A stretch of 64,000 nucleotides of DNA, from assembly GCF_007994985.1 (NCBI RefSeq), contig NZ_VOQF01000001.1:682001-746000 (forward strand), given 5' to 3'. The first letter of the stretch is position 1. Every line of letters starts with the position of its first letter. Positions 1 to 9,962 of this stretch are shown here, in pieces. The position numbers were made by a program, and so were the translations under genes. This DNA is from Metabacillus litoralis (lineage in GTDB: Bacteria > Bacillota > Bacilli > Bacillales > Bacillaceae). The notes under the pieces are model-generated. The model saw only the letters and a list, made by a program, of their open reading frames with translations. It was not told the origin of the DNA and did no database searches.

Positions 1-257
1 AAGGCTACTTCATTTTGCAAATAGAATACTGATTCCCAAGCATTCTTAATATCTGGTACATAGTACATTGTTAAAAACATACCAGAAAGAATTTGTATAA
101 CTGTAACAAAGAATGTTAATCCGCCGAAACAATAAACGAAAGCGGAAAAATGGTGTGCAGGGTTAACGTGTTCAGGAACTTCATGGTCAGCAATATCGCG
201 CCACATCGGCGTAATATCTAAACGTTCATCAACCCAATCATAAATTTTGTTTAGCAA
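1..257 (-). CDS. qcrB: Menaquinol:cytochrome c reductase cytochrome b subunit, N-terminal part (partial)
   Basis: Haem-binding cytochrome b subunit of the membrane menaquinol:cytochrome c oxidoreductase (bc complex). Only the first 85 or so codons are present; the gene runs off the left edge. The reading MLNKIYDWVDERLDITP followed by WRDIADHEVPEHVNPAHHFS is the typical Bacillus QcrB start, and a first membrane helix (FVYCFGGLTFFVTVIQILSG) follows. The start codon is TTG at 257, preceded by a strong GAGGGGAGG ribosome site. It lies 4 bp after the qcrA stop, so the two are co-transcribed with ypiF upstream. Confidence 0.93.
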   Translation of the reverse strand, partial: MLNKIYDWVDERLDITPMWRDIADHEVPEHVNPAHHFSAFVYCFGGLTFFVTVIQILSGMFLTMYYVPDIKNAWESVFYLQNEVA

Positions 258-261
258 TAGA

Positions 262-771
262 TTACGCCTCCCCTCGTGGTTTTGCTTTTCCTAAGAATAA
301 ATAGCCGTCCTTAACTGCATGTTGATATACATCAAGCGGTGCAATTGGAGGTGTTCCTTTAACATTAGTCCCATCTTTTTCGTATCTTCCATAGTGACAT
401 GGACAGAAAAATTGGTTCGGGTTAGCCGGATCATTATTCCACCCAACTGTACATCCAAGATGTTTACAGACTGGTGATAACGCAGTGATTTTGTCTCCAC
501 TTTTAAAAACCCAAGCTGATCTTGTTTCTTCTGATTCATACCAAGCGTCTTTTTGTTTGATTTTAAAGTCAAAGCGTTGAGGTTCTTCTGTTATTTCGTC
601 AACACTAACTACTTGCACTAGGTCTGTTTCCTCTGCTGGTCGGAGCACAGGGTCAAGTGCGAAGCGAACCATAGGCATTAACATACCTGCAGCCATGAAA
701 CCGCCTACACCAGTAAGCGTGTAGTTTAAGAATTGACGTCTAGAAACTCGATGTTTTTTCTCGCTCATCAT
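262..771 (-). CDS. qcrA: Menaquinol:cytochrome c reductase Rieske iron-sulfur subunit
   Basis: Carries electrons from menaquinol to cytochrome c in the bc complex. The 169-residue protein has a positively charged N-terminus with a twin-Arg motif (SRRQFLNY), one membrane anchor near residues 18-40, and a Rieske domain with both cluster ligating motifs, CKHLGC and CPCHYG, in its C-terminal half. Two adjacent ATG codons are possible starts; GAGGGGGG lies just upstream. It is followed at once by qcrB and preceded by ypiF, the same order as in B. subtilis. Confidence 0.95.
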   Translation of the reverse strand: MMSEKKHRVSRRQFLNYTLTGVGGFMAAGMLMPMVRFALDPVLRPAEETDLVQVVSVDEITEEPQRFDFKIKQKDAWYESEETRSAWVFKSGDKITALSPVCKHLGCTVGWNNDPANPNQFFCPCHYGRYEKDGTNVKGTPPIAPLDVYQHAVKDGYLFLGKAKPRGEA

Positions 772-912
772 TTTCCCCCCTCTATCTTAAGCTCAGTCCG
801 TTTAGGACATACGGAAATGATATATAAAACTAGGACATACTCATGATATATCAATCTTGGAGTGAGGTCAATAAAATCCTGATTTTGAATTCTGGAAATG
901 AAAAGGTTTTTA

Positions 913-1374
913 TTATTTATTCCAAGATTGTAATAAAATGTTCAAAATTTGTTCGACTTGATCTTGTAAAAGCTTTCGTTTCAATTGTTCGTCCATGTGC
1001 TCAAGGGGAACAGTAGGTAACCACATAACATGATCAGCTATCATATCAGACTTTTTTTCTTTAATCGATTCATCACTAGTAAGAAAAATGATATGCTTAA
1101 ACTCTTTTTGTATCTCATTTTTCCAATCTTCCATCTTATTAATAACTTGATTGTCATTTTTTAAATATGAAAGCTCAGGAAAAAGAAAAACCCTTCCTTT
1201 TAACTGTCTTTCTAATTCTGTACTAACATAATGAATAAACTCTCCTTTAGCAACAGTACTTTTAAAATTAGTATCTAAAGATATAGGCATTAACGGCACA
1301 ATAGCTGTATCTACATACTCCTTAGATTGACTATATTTATCTACATCACCTGAAACCCATTTCATTACTTCCAC
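913..1374 (-). CDS. ypiF: YpiF family protein (DUF2487)
   Basis: Conserved Bacillus protein of unknown function, 153 residues, soluble, with no signal peptide. The opening MKWVSGDVDKYSQSKEYVDTA and the position directly upstream of qcrA identify it as YpiF; in the family a Met-Lys-Trp start is normal, so the ATG encoding the Met of MKWVSG (residue 4 of the longest frame) could be the true start instead of 1374. It is first in the ypiF-qcrABC transcript, with a good promoter 30-50 bp upstream. A link to the bc complex is inferred only from this context. Confidence 0.85.
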   Translation of the reverse strand: MEVMKWVSGDVDKYSQSKEYVDTAIVPLMPISLDTNFKSTVAKGEFIHYVSTELERQLKGRVFLFPELSYLKNDNQVINKMEDWKNEIQKEFKHIIFLTSDESIKEKKSDMIADHVMWLPTVPLEHMDEQLKRKLLQDQVEQILNILLQSWNK

Positions 1375-1400
1375 TCCCTATATAAATTACTAATAAATCC

Positions 1401-1429
1401 ATTATATAGGTTGTTTGATTATTTGTTAA
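1401..1429 (-). promoter_or_regulatory. Sigma-A-type promoter for ypiF-qcrABC
   Basis: On the minus strand TTAACA (1429-1424) and TATAAT (1406-1401) are separated by exactly 17 bp, with the ypiF start about 27 bp downstream. The -10 box is a perfect match to consensus. Confidence 0.7.
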
Positions 1430-1590
1430 ATATAACAAGTCTAAGCGTAACTTTACTAACAATAGACTATAGCTATATTTTATATTGTACACGAATTCTC
1501 TTTTAAAGGAGCAAGAAGCCACCTGAGCTTGTTTGAAAGCGAGCTTAGAAGGTTTTAAGACTAACTAGCCTTATAAATGCCAGAGGTCAA

Positions 1591-1628
1591 TAATAAAGAG
1601 GCTGACATATAAGTCAGCCTCTTTATTA
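1591..1628 (-). terminator. Intrinsic terminator after ypiB
   Basis: A perfect 16-bp inverted repeat (arms 1591-1606 and 1613-1628, 6-nt loop) followed on the minus strand by TTATTATT. It ends the ypiA-ypiB transcript and separates it from the ypiF-qcrABC promoter. Confidence 0.85.
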
Positions 1629-1642
1629 AATAACATTGCATA

Positions 1643-2188
1643 CTAATTATTATTAAGCGTGATTAATTGTTCAGTTAACTTTTTAAAACTTTCTTTATCT
1701 TGCTTATCTAGCGCCTCATCGATTAACTGAAGAAGCTTTTCTTTTTGAAAGCTTTGAATGGAATGCTCTAGTACTTTTTCTGCTACTTCACGATCTTTTT
1801 CATTTTCATGAAGATGCTCTGGCATAAAAGGATTAGATTCGAGAACTGCTGCATATTGTGGTGATTGATAAGAAGACCTGAAATTTAATTGAATAAAGAG
1901 TTCCTCCTCTTTATTTAAACGGATGTCATGAAAAGATTTTTCTGCGTCTGTTGTCATAACATTCTCTTTATAAAAGCGAAACGGCACTTCTTCAACACAA
2001 TGAGTAGACATAATAATTCCTCTCGGACAGTATTGTGCTTGTTCAACAAAGTGAACATTTTCCATCAAGGTATCATGACTCATTAAATAATTTAAGATCC
2101 ACACACATTCTCTTCTTTTCAGTTGATAATGATTTAAGAACCACCTGATGAAATCTTTCTTTTCATGGACAGATACAGGGGCCACCAT
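1643..2188 (-). CDS. ypiB: YpiB family protein (UPF0302)
   Basis: Conserved Firmicutes protein of 181 residues, function not established. Recognised by [20 protein letters not shown] near the N-terminus and by the [15 protein letters not shown] tail. The start at 2188 is chosen because GGAGGG lies 6 bp upstream and because [13 protein letters not shown] aligns with family N-termini; a longer frame to 2212 would include the ribosome site as codons. It is 78 bp downstream of ypiA and shares its transcript. Confidence 0.88.
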   Translation of the reverse strand: MVAPVSVHEKKDFIRWFLNHYQLKRRECVWILNYLMSHDTLMENVHFVEQAQYCPRGIIMSTHCVEEVPFRFYKENVMTTDAEKSFHDIRLNKEEELFIQLNFRSSYQSPQYAAVLESNPFMPEHLHENEKDREVAEKVLEHSIQSFQKEKLLQLIDEALDKQDKESFKKLTEQLITLNNN

Positions 2189-2266
2189 ACAATTCCCTCC
2201 TCTGCAGTTCATTGTTTCTTACTTTGATAATTCCACAAAGTGAAAATGAAATCCTTCTTATATCAC

Positions 2267-3535
2267 TTAAAACTCATCTTCTAATTGTAACAAAATCTCA
2301 CATATTTCGACATTCGAAGGATCTTGCTTAATGATTTGTTCAAAGATACCCTTTGCTTCTTGCCTCTTTCCTTCTTCCAACAGGAAATATCCGTATTCAT
2401 GTAGAAATTCTTGTTGTTCCTTGAAAAAATTATATGCAACATGGTAATGATTTAATGCCTGTGTATAATCTTCTTTTTGATGAAAAGCTCGTGCTAAGTT
2501 CCACTCAAACTGAGGATCTTCTTCACCATATTGTTTGCTAACACTGATTAAATCAATTACATCATCATATCTTTCTTGTTGTAAAAAGATATGTGTTAAT
2601 GTAATTGCTGCCTCAATATGACCTGGATCAATTGCAAGAGATTCCCTAAGTAGCCCTTCTGCATCATCCATCTGCCCGAGCTTAATGGCTATTTTACCTC
2701 CAAATAGAAACAACTCTTTATTATACTCATCAACTTTAATTCCTTCTTGTACTGTACCTAGACTTTCTTCTAAAAGACCTTCATGCTCATATGACTTGGC
2801 CAAATACAAGTACAATGACGAGAATTGAGGGTCTGCTTCTTTTAGCTTTATAAACTGTTGAATAGCCGTTTTATAAAATCCACCTTGAAATGCTGTAAAA
2901 CTGTAGCCAAAAAGACTATGAGCGTCTTCATGTTCTGTTATTCCTTGCTCATAATATTCCAACGCTTCTTCAAATTGACCAACTGCACTTAAACATTCAG
3001 CAAGTCTTAACTTAATATGTACACCAGAAATCAACTGATGTTCAACCACCGTATTTTGATAAAAAGGAATTGCATGCATGTACTTGCCCTGATGGAAATA
3101 AAATTCACCTAAAGCAAAATCAATAATCCGATCGTCGGGTAATAAATCCTTTGCTTCTTTTAATTTTTGCTCACTTACCTCAGCCAGTCCTTGCATCTGG
3201 TATAGATCTGCTAAAAGTAACAGTGCCTGAGGATATGCTTCATGATCTACAGTGATCATATTTAATAAATCTATCGCTTCTTCCTCTTTTTCCATATCTA
3301 AATTGATTTCAGCTAAAAACAATGTAATTTGTGTTTCATCAGGATAAAGGAAGTGTAATTCTTCAATCATATTATGAGCTTTGTCTATAATTCCCCATTG
3401 ATAATATTGATCTGCTAAATGCAGTTTTTCTTCATCATGAAGAGTAGGTTCAATATTCTCTAGCAAGTTTAGTCCTGTTTCTGTATCACCCTTGTTTACA
3501 AGATTGATTGCTTCGTTTAGTACTGAGTTCAACAT
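2267..3535 (-). CDS. ypiA: Tetratricopeptide-repeat protein YpiA
   Basis: A 422-residue soluble protein built almost wholly from TPR helix pairs; repeating patterns such as AYPQALLLLADLYQMQGL, ALEYYEQGITEH and EAAITLTHIFLQQERYDDVIDL recur every 34 residues or so. It has no signal peptide or catalytic motif, so a scaffold role is likely. It is located upstream of ypiB as in B. subtilis. The exact function is not known to me. Confidence 0.87.
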   Translation of the reverse strand: MLNSVLNEAINLVNKGDTETGLNLLENIEPTLHDEEKLHLADQYYQWGIIDKAHNMIEELHFLYPDETQITLFLAEINLDMEKEEEAIDLLNMITVDHEAYPQALLLLADLYQMQGLAEVSEQKLKEAKDLLPDDRIIDFALGEFYFHQGKYMHAIPFYQNTVVEHQLISGVHIKLRLAECLSAVGQFEEALEYYEQGITEHEDAHSLFGYSFTAFQGGFYKTAIQQFIKLKEADPQFSSLYLYLAKSYEHEGLLEESLGTVQEGIKVDEYNKELFLFGGKIAIKLGQMDDAEGLLRESLAIDPGHIEAAITLTHIFLQQERYDDVIDLISVSKQYGEEDPQFEWNLARAFHQKEDYTQALNHYHVAYNFFKEQQEFLHEYGYFLLEEGKRQEAKGIFEQIIKQDPSNVEICEILLQLEDEF

Positions 3536-3639
3536 ACATAATCCCTTTCTTATATAGAAAAATAGTTTGTTAATAGAACAGAGAATTTTTTATCATGTAG
3601 ATTTTAAAAAATTCAAAAAGATCCTTACATAAAAGGTGC

Positions 3640-3735
3640 TATCTTAGAAGAAAAAATGCCATTAGACTTTATACCATGCATGATTTTCACTAGTTAGTCA
3701 AAACAAAAAGGTTTACTAAAACAGCTCTTAATGAC
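3640..3735. mobile_element. Probable remnant of a small GGCTCTTTTC-type element
   Basis: This stretch resembles the right half of the element at 49506-49648: both contain a GGTGC start, the shared string CCATTAGACTTTA, a CATGATT segment and an A-rich end before CAGC. The left end is not recognisable and I see no target duplication. It lies upstream of ypiA and downstream of the 305-residue gene. Confidence 0.4.
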
Positions 3736-3757
3736 ATCTACTTTACTTTATCATACA

Positions 3758-4675
3758 TCAAAGAGAGATTTGATGTGATATAAAACGACCTGAAATCGGA
3801 ATAAAACATTCTTCCCCTATACCTGGATTAAATGTAATTTCTCCATTTATGTTTATTAACTTTCCTTGATGAATTGTAAACACAGGAAGTATGCTACTAT
3901 TTATTATTGGCTGCCCGTCAGTATGGTATTTTATATCGTCTAGATTATACAAGTTATAATTAACTTGTCCACCTATTCTAATATCACCCTTTTCAGGATA
4001 TATACCCATTGTCATTAACTCATTTCTTGTTAATGTTTCTCCATCTGTTAATTGATATGTCAAAGAAGAAATTCGATTTTCTTTCATATGCTTAAACCAA
4101 TTTTTCAATATTTTTTGTTTTACATTACTTTTATACAGTCCTTCTTCTATGTAAGGAACCAGTGTAATTGGATTTGAAAACATTGCATCCCTTATCCAAC
4201 CCCATGATTTCCTATCTAAACAATCATCCTCACATAGTTCAACAAATACAACTGATATATTATGCTGTCTTAACTTTCTAAGTAATGAGGGCTTTAAAAG
4301 TTTAAAAGGAATCTTTACACCTATATAATAATCAATAGGTGAATTAATCATTAGTTGTCTTCTTTGTTTTAGTTTAGGTAACAGATCTTGTTCTTTTTCC
4401 AATGAGGTTACTGTCAATAATGTTGTACAACCTTTTTTAACATATTTCTCGCTCATATGTTGTTTGAATTCTTGAAAATGAAGTAAAGATTGAAGAGAAA
4501 AATCAAGCATAACATATCCTGGGGTTAATAAATATGAACTCATATCCATTCTTATAAAACGGTAATTATTTAAAGATGACTTCATAAACTCTATTTTGTT
4601 TTCCTTTATTAATAACGAAGTCCTAGTTGTACCACTTGATTTTAACAGTGTTGCATGTTCAATGATATAACTCAT
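3758..4675 (-). CDS. Unrecognised protein resembling a degenerate amidohydrolase
   Basis: A 305-residue protein I do not recognise as a named family. The fold may be that of the metal-dependent amidohydrolases: the segment LLTPGYVMLDFSLQ is where an enzyme would have PGFIDLHVH, and KKGCTTLLTVTS resembles the GVTT strand that follows. The metal-binding His-X-His is absent (LDFS instead), and no later His pair is obvious, so catalysis of the usual kind is unlikely. The C-terminal ~60 residues look like the small beta domain of such enzymes. There is no signal peptide or membrane segment. It lies between ypiA and aroA, where B. subtilis has no gene. Confidence 0.6.
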   Translation of the reverse strand: MSYIIEHATLLKSSGTTRTSLLIKENKIEFMKSSLNNYRFIRMDMSSYLLTPGYVMLDFSLQSLLHFQEFKQHMSEKYVKKGCTTLLTVTSLEKEQDLLPKLKQRRQLMINSPIDYYIGVKIPFKLLKPSLLRKLRQHNISVVFVELCEDDCLDRKSWGWIRDAMFSNPITLVPYIEEGLYKSNVKQKILKNWFKHMKENRISSLTYQLTDGETLTRNELMTMGIYPEKGDIRIGGQVNYNLYNLDDIKYHTDGQPIINSSILPVFTIHQGKLININGEITFNPGIGEECFIPISGRFISHQISL

Positions 4676-4780
4676 TCCTCTTGCCCCCTTTCATCCTCTT
4701 AAAGACAAGCTATGAAAGAAGGTATTCATTTATGCTTAGTTTAGAACTCACATTAGAATATTTAGATCTTTTAATAGAAA

Positions 4781-4936
4781 GGCTATGTTAAAGGTTAATG
4801 TTGAATTTTTAGCACATTGTAGATTGGAGTGAAAGGCATGAGACTCCACAGCCACGTAGCTTACGAGGAGGCTCCCGGACCGCACGCGGAAAGCGAATGC
4901 CTGTAACGGAAATCAACAACAAAGTTTAACAGAGGC
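4781..4936 (+). mobile_element. MITE, family 1, with 8-bp target duplication AATAGAAA
   Basis: A 156-bp non-coding element. It begins GGCTATGTTAAA and ends TTTAACAGAGGC, a terminal inverted repeat with few mismatches. The flanks are AATAGAAA at 4773-4780 and AATAGAAA at 4937-4944, a direct target duplication. Its interior is GC-richer than the neighbourhood and shares GAGACTCC, GAGGAGGCTCCCGGACC and GAAAGCGAATGCCTGTAACG with the copy at 44755. No reading frame of note. The right duplication forms the U-tract of the aroA terminator. Confidence 0.78.
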
Positions 4937-4993
4937 AATAGAAAACAGCCCAAGCATTAATCAGGATGACCCCATGAATAGTGCTTAGGCTGT
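4937..4993 (-). terminator. Intrinsic terminator after aroA (end of aromatic supraoperon)
   Basis: Inverted arms at about 4945-4958 and 4980-4993 (ACAGCC-CAAGCA against TGCTTAGGCTGT), followed on the minus strand by TTTTCTATT. It lies 10 bp after the aroA stop. Confidence 0.75.
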
Positions 4994-5002
4994 AAAATAG
5001 TA

Positions 5003-6298
5003 TTATTTAGAAAGTAAAGACAGATGTTCAAAGAAATTCGGATATGATACATCAATTGCTCCAGCATCTTCAAGTTGAACAGGTTCATTTGTTATACAAG
5101 AAGCTATAGCAAGCATCATACCTATTCGATGATCTCCATGACTAGATACAACAGCATTACCTACTAATGAAGTCTTACCTGTTATAATCATTCCATCGTC
5201 TGTTGCTTTTATAGCTGCTCCTATTTTAGTTAATTCTCCTACAACTGTATCAATACGATTTGTTTCTTTCACTTTAAGTTCACTTGCATCTTTTATAATT
5301 GTTTCACCTTCTGCTTGAGTTGCAAGTAAAGCAATTACAGGAATTTCATCTATTAGTTTTGGTATTAAATCTCCATCAATTGTTGTACCTTTTAAGGTTG
5401 ATGTTTTAATAATGATATCTGCAATTGGTTCAAATGGCTGTTCATTATGTGGAATAATCTCAATTGAAGCTCCCATCATTTTTAACACATCGAGAATTCC
5501 AGTTCTAGTCGGATTTATTCCTACGTTTTTCAGAACTATTTCACTGTTTGGAACAATAGCTCCGGCAACAAGGAAAAATGCTGCTGATGAAATATCACCT
5601 GGTACAAATATATTTGTTGCTTGCAGGCTTTGTCCACCGACTATAGAAGCGGATTTTTCATCCTCTTGTACTTTAACCCCGAAAGCCCTCAGCATTCTCT
5701 CTGTATGATCTCTGGACTTATGGGGTTCAGTCACGATTGTTTCTTCACCACTTGTCTGCAAGCCGGCTAGTAAAATAGCGGATTTAACTTGTGCACTAGC
5801 AACAGGAGATTGATATTGTATCCCTTTCAAGTTCCCACCACGAATTGATATTGGCGTGTATTGTCCATTTTCCCTTCCGTCTATGTTAGCACCCATCATC
5901 TTTAATGGCTCTGTTACTCTAGACATAGGTCTTCTAGCTATAGATTCATCACCGATTATACAAGAATGAAATGATGTCCCTGCTAATATTCCCATCATTA
6001 ACCTAGTAGTTGTTCCTGAATTACCAACATCTAAAATATCAGTTGGTTCTACTAAACCTGCTAAACCTTTACCATCAACCGAAACTTGTCCTTCTTCAAT
6101 ATTAATTGTTACACCCATTTTTCTAAAGCAGGAAACAGTACTTAAACAGTCCGCTCCCATTAAAAAGTTTGATATGAGTGTTTGACCATTTGCTATTGAT
6201 CCGAACATCACAGCTCTATGAGAGATTGATTTATCACCTGGTATATCTATTTCCCCTACTAAACGCTCAACTTTTACTAAATTTTTGATCTCAGACAT
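5003..6298 (-). CDS. aroA: 3-phosphoshikimate 1-carboxyvinyltransferase (EPSP synthase)
   Basis: Condenses shikimate 3-phosphate with phosphoenolpyruvate in the sixth step of the shikimate pathway. The 431-residue cytosolic enzyme has the PEP-binding GDKSISHRA near residue 22 and [14 protein letters not shown] near residue 93, then [13 protein letters not shown] and a late [11 protein letters not shown] loop, all expected of a complete enzyme. It is the last gene of the supraoperon (called aroE in B. subtilis), directly before the terminator. Confidence 0.96.
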   Translation of the reverse strand: MSEIKNLVKVERLVGEIDIPGDKSISHRAVMFGSIANGQTLISNFLMGADCLSTVSCFRKMGVTINIEEGQVSVDGKGLAGLVEPTDILDVGNSGTTTRLMMGILAGTSFHSCIIGDESIARRPMSRVTEPLKMMGANIDGRENGQYTPISIRGGNLKGIQYQSPVASAQVKSAILLAGLQTSGEETIVTEPHKSRDHTERMLRAFGVKVQEDEKSASIVGGQSLQATNIFVPGDISSAAFFLVAGAIVPNSEIVLKNVGINPTRTGILDVLKMMGASIEIIPHNEQPFEPIADIIIKTSTLKGTTIDGDLIPKLIDEIPVIALLATQAEGETIIKDASELKVKETNRIDTVVGELTKIGAAIKATDDGMIITGKTSLVGNAVVSSHGDHRIGMMLAIASCITNEPVQLEDAGAIDVSYPNFFEHLSLLSK

Positions 6299-6392
6299 TT
6301 ATTCCACCTCATTAATAATTTGGCATTAGTATGAATGACTAATTACTAAGCAATAATATTTATTTTTAAATTCTCCAAGTATTAAGCATAGC

Positions 6393-7499
6393 TTATATAA
6401 TAAATGTTTCATAAGTAGAATATTTGCTAATACAATTTATAGCAAGCTCCCGATCATGCTCTGTTTGAAAACTTAGTCTCAAAACCCCATAAATTTCTTC
6501 ACGCGTCTCGATAATTCGTATATTTGTTAAACTAATCTTTTCTTGAGCTAAGAAACCAGTAACCTCAGAAATAATCCCTGGATAATCAGGTACATCTACA
6601 TATAAATCATAGAATGAAGGAATTGCTCCTTTTTGCTTTTCAGGAAGGCCGTCTCGATAATGCTTTGCATGTTCAAAATAATCATATAGATTTTCTGCCT
6701 CCTCATTTTCAACAAAGCCCTTTACACGTTCCATTTCTGAAATCCAATCATCAAATAAATGTAAAAGTGGACCTTTATTGTGAAGAAGGATATCACGCCA
6801 CATATAGGGATTACTAGACGCGATTCTAGTAATATCTCGAAATCCTCCAGCGGCTAATCTTTTTACTAAAGGAAATTGTTCTTCATGATTTTTTGCTTGA
6901 TATACTAAACTAGCAGCAACTATATGAGGAAAATGGCTAATAACACCAGTCACTCTATCATGCTCCTGTGGGGACATTTCAATAAAATTGGCTTTTGTGC
7001 CTTCAAGGATATTTTTTAGTTGCTCTAGATCCTCTAAAGTAACGTATTTTGAAGGAGTTAAAATATAAAACGCATTTTCAAATAAGTGCGGTTTTGCAGC
7101 TAAAATACCCGATTTATGTGATCCTGCCATCGGGTGTCCTCCAACAAACTTGATTCTACCATTCAAATATTTATTAGCACTTTCTACTATTTTCACTTTG
7201 GTGCTTCCAACATCAGTGATAATGACATTTTTTTTCAACTCTACATCTTTAAGATCTTTTATTATATTTATCGTTTGCTCTACTGGAGTTGAAATGAAAA
7301 TGATATCCACAGAAGAAATGTCACTAGGGAAAATCTCATAAGAAACTTCGTCTATTGCTCCCAGCTTCTTTGCAAGAGCTGCTTGGTCATTATTTATATC
7401 GAACCCTATTATATGTATTGATGGATCATTATGCTTAATTGATAACGCAATAGAGCCCCCAATTAACCCAAGACCTATTAAATATATTTTCTTTGCCAT
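6393..7499 (-). CDS. tyrA: Prephenate dehydrogenase
   Basis: Oxidises prephenate to 4-hydroxyphenylpyruvate for tyrosine synthesis. The 368-residue protein opens with the NAD-binding GLGLIGGSIALSI, contains VGGHPMAGSHKSGI and the prephenate-site HDRVTGVISHFPHI, and ends with an ACT domain (PDYPGIISEVTGFLAQEKISLTNIRI) likely used for feedback by tyrosine. The start at 7499 is chosen from the AAAGGTGATC ribosome site; a longer frame to 7604 lacks homology. It follows hisC. Confidence 0.95.
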   Translation of the reverse strand: MAKKIYLIGLGLIGGSIALSIKHNDPSIHIIGFDINNDQAALAKKLGAIDEVSYEIFPSDISSVDIIFISTPVEQTINIIKDLKDVELKKNVIITDVGSTKVKIVESANKYLNGRIKFVGGHPMAGSHKSGILAAKPHLFENAFYILTPSKYVTLEDLEQLKNILEGTKANFIEMSPQEHDRVTGVISHFPHIVAASLVYQAKNHEEQFPLVKRLAAGGFRDITRIASSNPYMWRDILLHNKGPLLHLFDDWISEMERVKGFVENEEAENLYDYFEHAKHYRDGLPEKQKGAIPSFYDLYVDVPDYPGIISEVTGFLAQEKISLTNIRIIETREEIYGVLRLSFQTEHDRELAINCISKYSTYETFII

Positions 7500-7790
7500 A
7501 TTTTTGATCACCTTTTTTGGCCTATATCTTAGAGGCTTATTCGTCATAACTACATAAAAAAATGAATTTTTAGTTTTTTTAAGAGAAAAAGAGAGATTAA
7601 CCAAGCAAAATCATACCTTTACCTACTAATGTATAGTAGGCGAATGCTTGTATTCATCCCTCTTTTTCACAAGAACTTAACACTTTTATTGATTTGCTGC
7701 TCATAGAGAGTATATCCTATTTCATACACTTTTTGATAAGACACATGAATCAATATTACGAAATAATCATCTTGAATTATGATTACTAGC

Positions 7791-8873
7791 CTATTGAACA
7801 AAATCCTTTAAGATCTCAATAATTTCATTATTTTGAATCTCAGATCCTACTGTAATACGTAAATGTGTTGGAAAACCTAATGCATTACCAGAACGAACTA
7901 TATAGCCTTTTTCAAGCAATGCTTGGAATACTTCATCAGAATCACGGTTAAAATCTATTAAAATAAAATTACCCTCAGATGGATAGTAATCTAAATTCAA
8001 GTTTTCACAAAACTCATAAAATTGCTTTAAGCCTTTTTTATTTTTCTCACGACAATCTGCTACAAAATCAGGATCATCTAAGGAAGCGATAGCAGCAGCC
8101 TGGGCTACCCTGCTTGTATTAAAGGGTTCACGTGCTGGTTCAATTTTACGAATCAGCTCTGCATTCGCAATTCCAAAACCAATTCGCAATGAAGCTAGTC
8201 CGTATGCTTTTGAAAATGTACGGAGAATCATTAGATTTGAATGCTCATTTAATAATGAGACTGTATCTGGATAATCTTCTGCCAAAACGTATTCATAATA
8301 AGCTTCATCCACAACAACTAAAACATGCTTTGGCACTTTAGTTAAAAAATTTAGTAAGTTATCACTTGTGACATACGTCCCTGTTGGATTATTTGGTGTA
8401 CATACCCAAACAACAGTGGTGTTTTCATCAATCTTCCCAATCATTTCATCCAAATTATGATCACCGTTAACGAGTGGTACCTCTCGTACTTCAGCTCCTT
8501 CAATTACTGCATTGTGCTTATACTGCGGAAATGTAGGTGTTGCCATAACAGTATTTTTCTCAGGATTTAATAAAGCACGGCAAATAATTTGTACAACTTC
8601 ATCCGAACCATTTCCGAATATTAATTCCTCTTCATTTACATTCACATGCTTTGCTACTCTTGTACGTAAACTAGCGCTGTATCCATCCGGATAAATAGCT
8701 AGTTGATCTAATTCATCCATTATGGCTTGTTTTGCTTTTGGCGAACAACCATAAGGATTTTCATTTGAAGCAAGTTTTACAACTTTTGTTAAATTGAATT
8801 GTTTTTTTACTTCTTCAATTGGTTTACCTGGCTGATACGGTTGTAGACCTAACAATTGTTTTTTTACTTGCAA
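7791..8873 (-). CDS. hisC: Histidinol-phosphate / aromatic amino acid aminotransferase
   Basis: PLP-dependent aminotransferase which, in Bacillus, serves both histidine synthesis and the final transamination to tyrosine and phenylalanine; its place in the aromatic supraoperon fits this double role. The 360-residue protein shows LASNENPYG at the start, CTPNNPTGT, and the Schiff-base lysine in [16 protein letters not shown]. The start codon is TTG at 8873, with GAGAGGTG upstream. A 297-bp gap separates it from trpA and may hold its own promoter. Confidence 0.94.
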   Translation of the reverse strand: MQVKKQLLGLQPYQPGKPIEEVKKQFNLTKVVKLASNENPYGCSPKAKQAIMDELDQLAIYPDGYSASLRTRVAKHVNVNEEELIFGNGSDEVVQIICRALLNPEKNTVMATPTFPQYKHNAVIEGAEVREVPLVNGDHNLDEMIGKIDENTTVVWVCTPNNPTGTYVTSDNLLNFLTKVPKHVLVVVDEAYYEYVLAEDYPDTVSLLNEHSNLMILRTFSKAYGLASLRIGFGIANAELIRKIEPAREPFNTSRVAQAAAIASLDDPDFVADCREKNKKGLKQFYEFCENLNLDYYPSEGNFILIDFNRDSDEVFQALLEKGYIVRSGNALGFPTHLRITVGSEIQNNEIIEILKDFVQ

Positions 8874-9065
8874 TTAAAACACCTCTCCTATATGAAAAGA
8901 TCATACCTTACCTTTAACATAGCTCTTTCATTATTATGTTTTCTATCATAAATTCATCTTAATCTTTTTGCAATTCTTTATGATATTCTTTCAAATTTAA
9001 TCTTATTTCATTTAGGTACTGATTAATTGAATTTACCACCTTTTGTTATCTCGTTCATTATGTAG

Positions 9066-9084
9066 AAGGCTTTGTTAAAGCCTT
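9066..9084. repeat. Perfect hairpin between trpA and hisC
   Basis: AAGGCTTT and AAAGCCTT (8-bp arms, GTT loop). The strand GGCTTTGTTAAAGCC looks like one family-1 MITE terminus folded on itself. There is no U-tract, so I do not call it a terminator. Confidence 0.45.
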
Positions 9085-9170
9085 GTTATTAACTTGTCCT
9101 TTATATTCTCTTGGATAGTTTTTAAACCAACAATAAGCAATAACAAAACCAAAAGATAATACCAATTTGT

Positions 9171-9962
9171 TTAAGAGGCAAAGTTGCTTGCAAAAGCTTT
9201 AAATTCATCTAGTGCTTCTTGGCGAGTATTCTCATTCACGAGAGATGCTCCGAGGCGTTCGATTTCGCGAACTAATGCACTACCAACAACTACACCATCA
9301 CAGATGGAAGCAAGTTCCTCTACTTGTTCTTTTGAGGAAACTCCAAAGCCTACAACTACTGGAACTTTACTGTATCTTTTCACTTCATTCAAAAAGTTTT
9401 CTATGGATTTATCAAAGTTTTTTCTTTCTCCAGTAACACCCAATGAGGAAACACAATAAACAAAGCCTTCTGCATTTTCTGCTATCATTTTTATTCTATT
9501 TGAAGACGTTGGCGCAATAAGAGAAATAAATGAGATAGAATGTTCCTGACATTTTTCTCTAAGCTCTTCACTTTCTTCAAATGGAATATCAGGAATAAGT
9601 AGTCCATCTACAGTATTTTCTCGCAGTAAAGCGAAAAAGGATTCTTGATCTAATTGTAACACAGGATTGTAATACGTAAATAAAATTATTGGAATTTCTA
9701 AACCTTTTTTACGCATTTCAGGTACAAGCTTGATCGCTTTTACGATATTCATCCCACTTTGCAAAGCACGACTCGATGCTCTTTGAATAACCGGTCCGTC
9801 TGCAACTGGATCTGAATATGGTATACCTAACTCTATTGCTGATGCTCCTGCATCTTGAAGAGCAATAGCTAAATCAATCGTACAGTCTGAATATGGATCA
9901 CCAGCTGTAATAAAAGGAATAAATAAATTATTTTGAATCGGTTGTTTGAAGAGAGTTGTCAT
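9171..9962 (-). CDS. trpA: Tryptophan synthase alpha subunit
   Basis: Cleaves indole-3-glycerol phosphate to indole, which is channelled to TrpB. The 263-residue TIM-barrel shows the catalytic Glu in [22 protein letters not shown] and the phosphate-binding [10 protein letters not shown]. Its start lies within the 3' end of trpB (35-bp overlap), indicating translational coupling. It is last of the six trp genes. Confidence 0.96.
   Translation of the reverse strand: MTTLFKQPIQNNLFIPFITAGDPYSDCTIDLAIALQDAGASAIELGIPYSDPVADGPVIQRASSRALQSGMNIVKAIKLVPEMRKKGLEIPIILFTYYNPVLQLDQESFFALLRENTVDGLLIPDIPFEESEELREKCQEHSISFISLIAPTSSNRIKMIAENAEGFVYCVSSLGVTGERKNFDKSIENFLNEVKRYSKVPVVVGFGVSSKEQVEELASICDGVVVGSALVREIERLGASLVNENTRQEALDEFKAFASNFAS

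Noticed and set aside
7500-7604. 35 extra N-terminal residues for TyrA
   Set aside because: AAAGGTGATC precedes the ATG at 7499 and the NAD-binding strand begins right there.
9066-9084. The trpA-hisC hairpin as a terminator
   Set aside because: The stem is strong, but neither strand has a U-tract after it.
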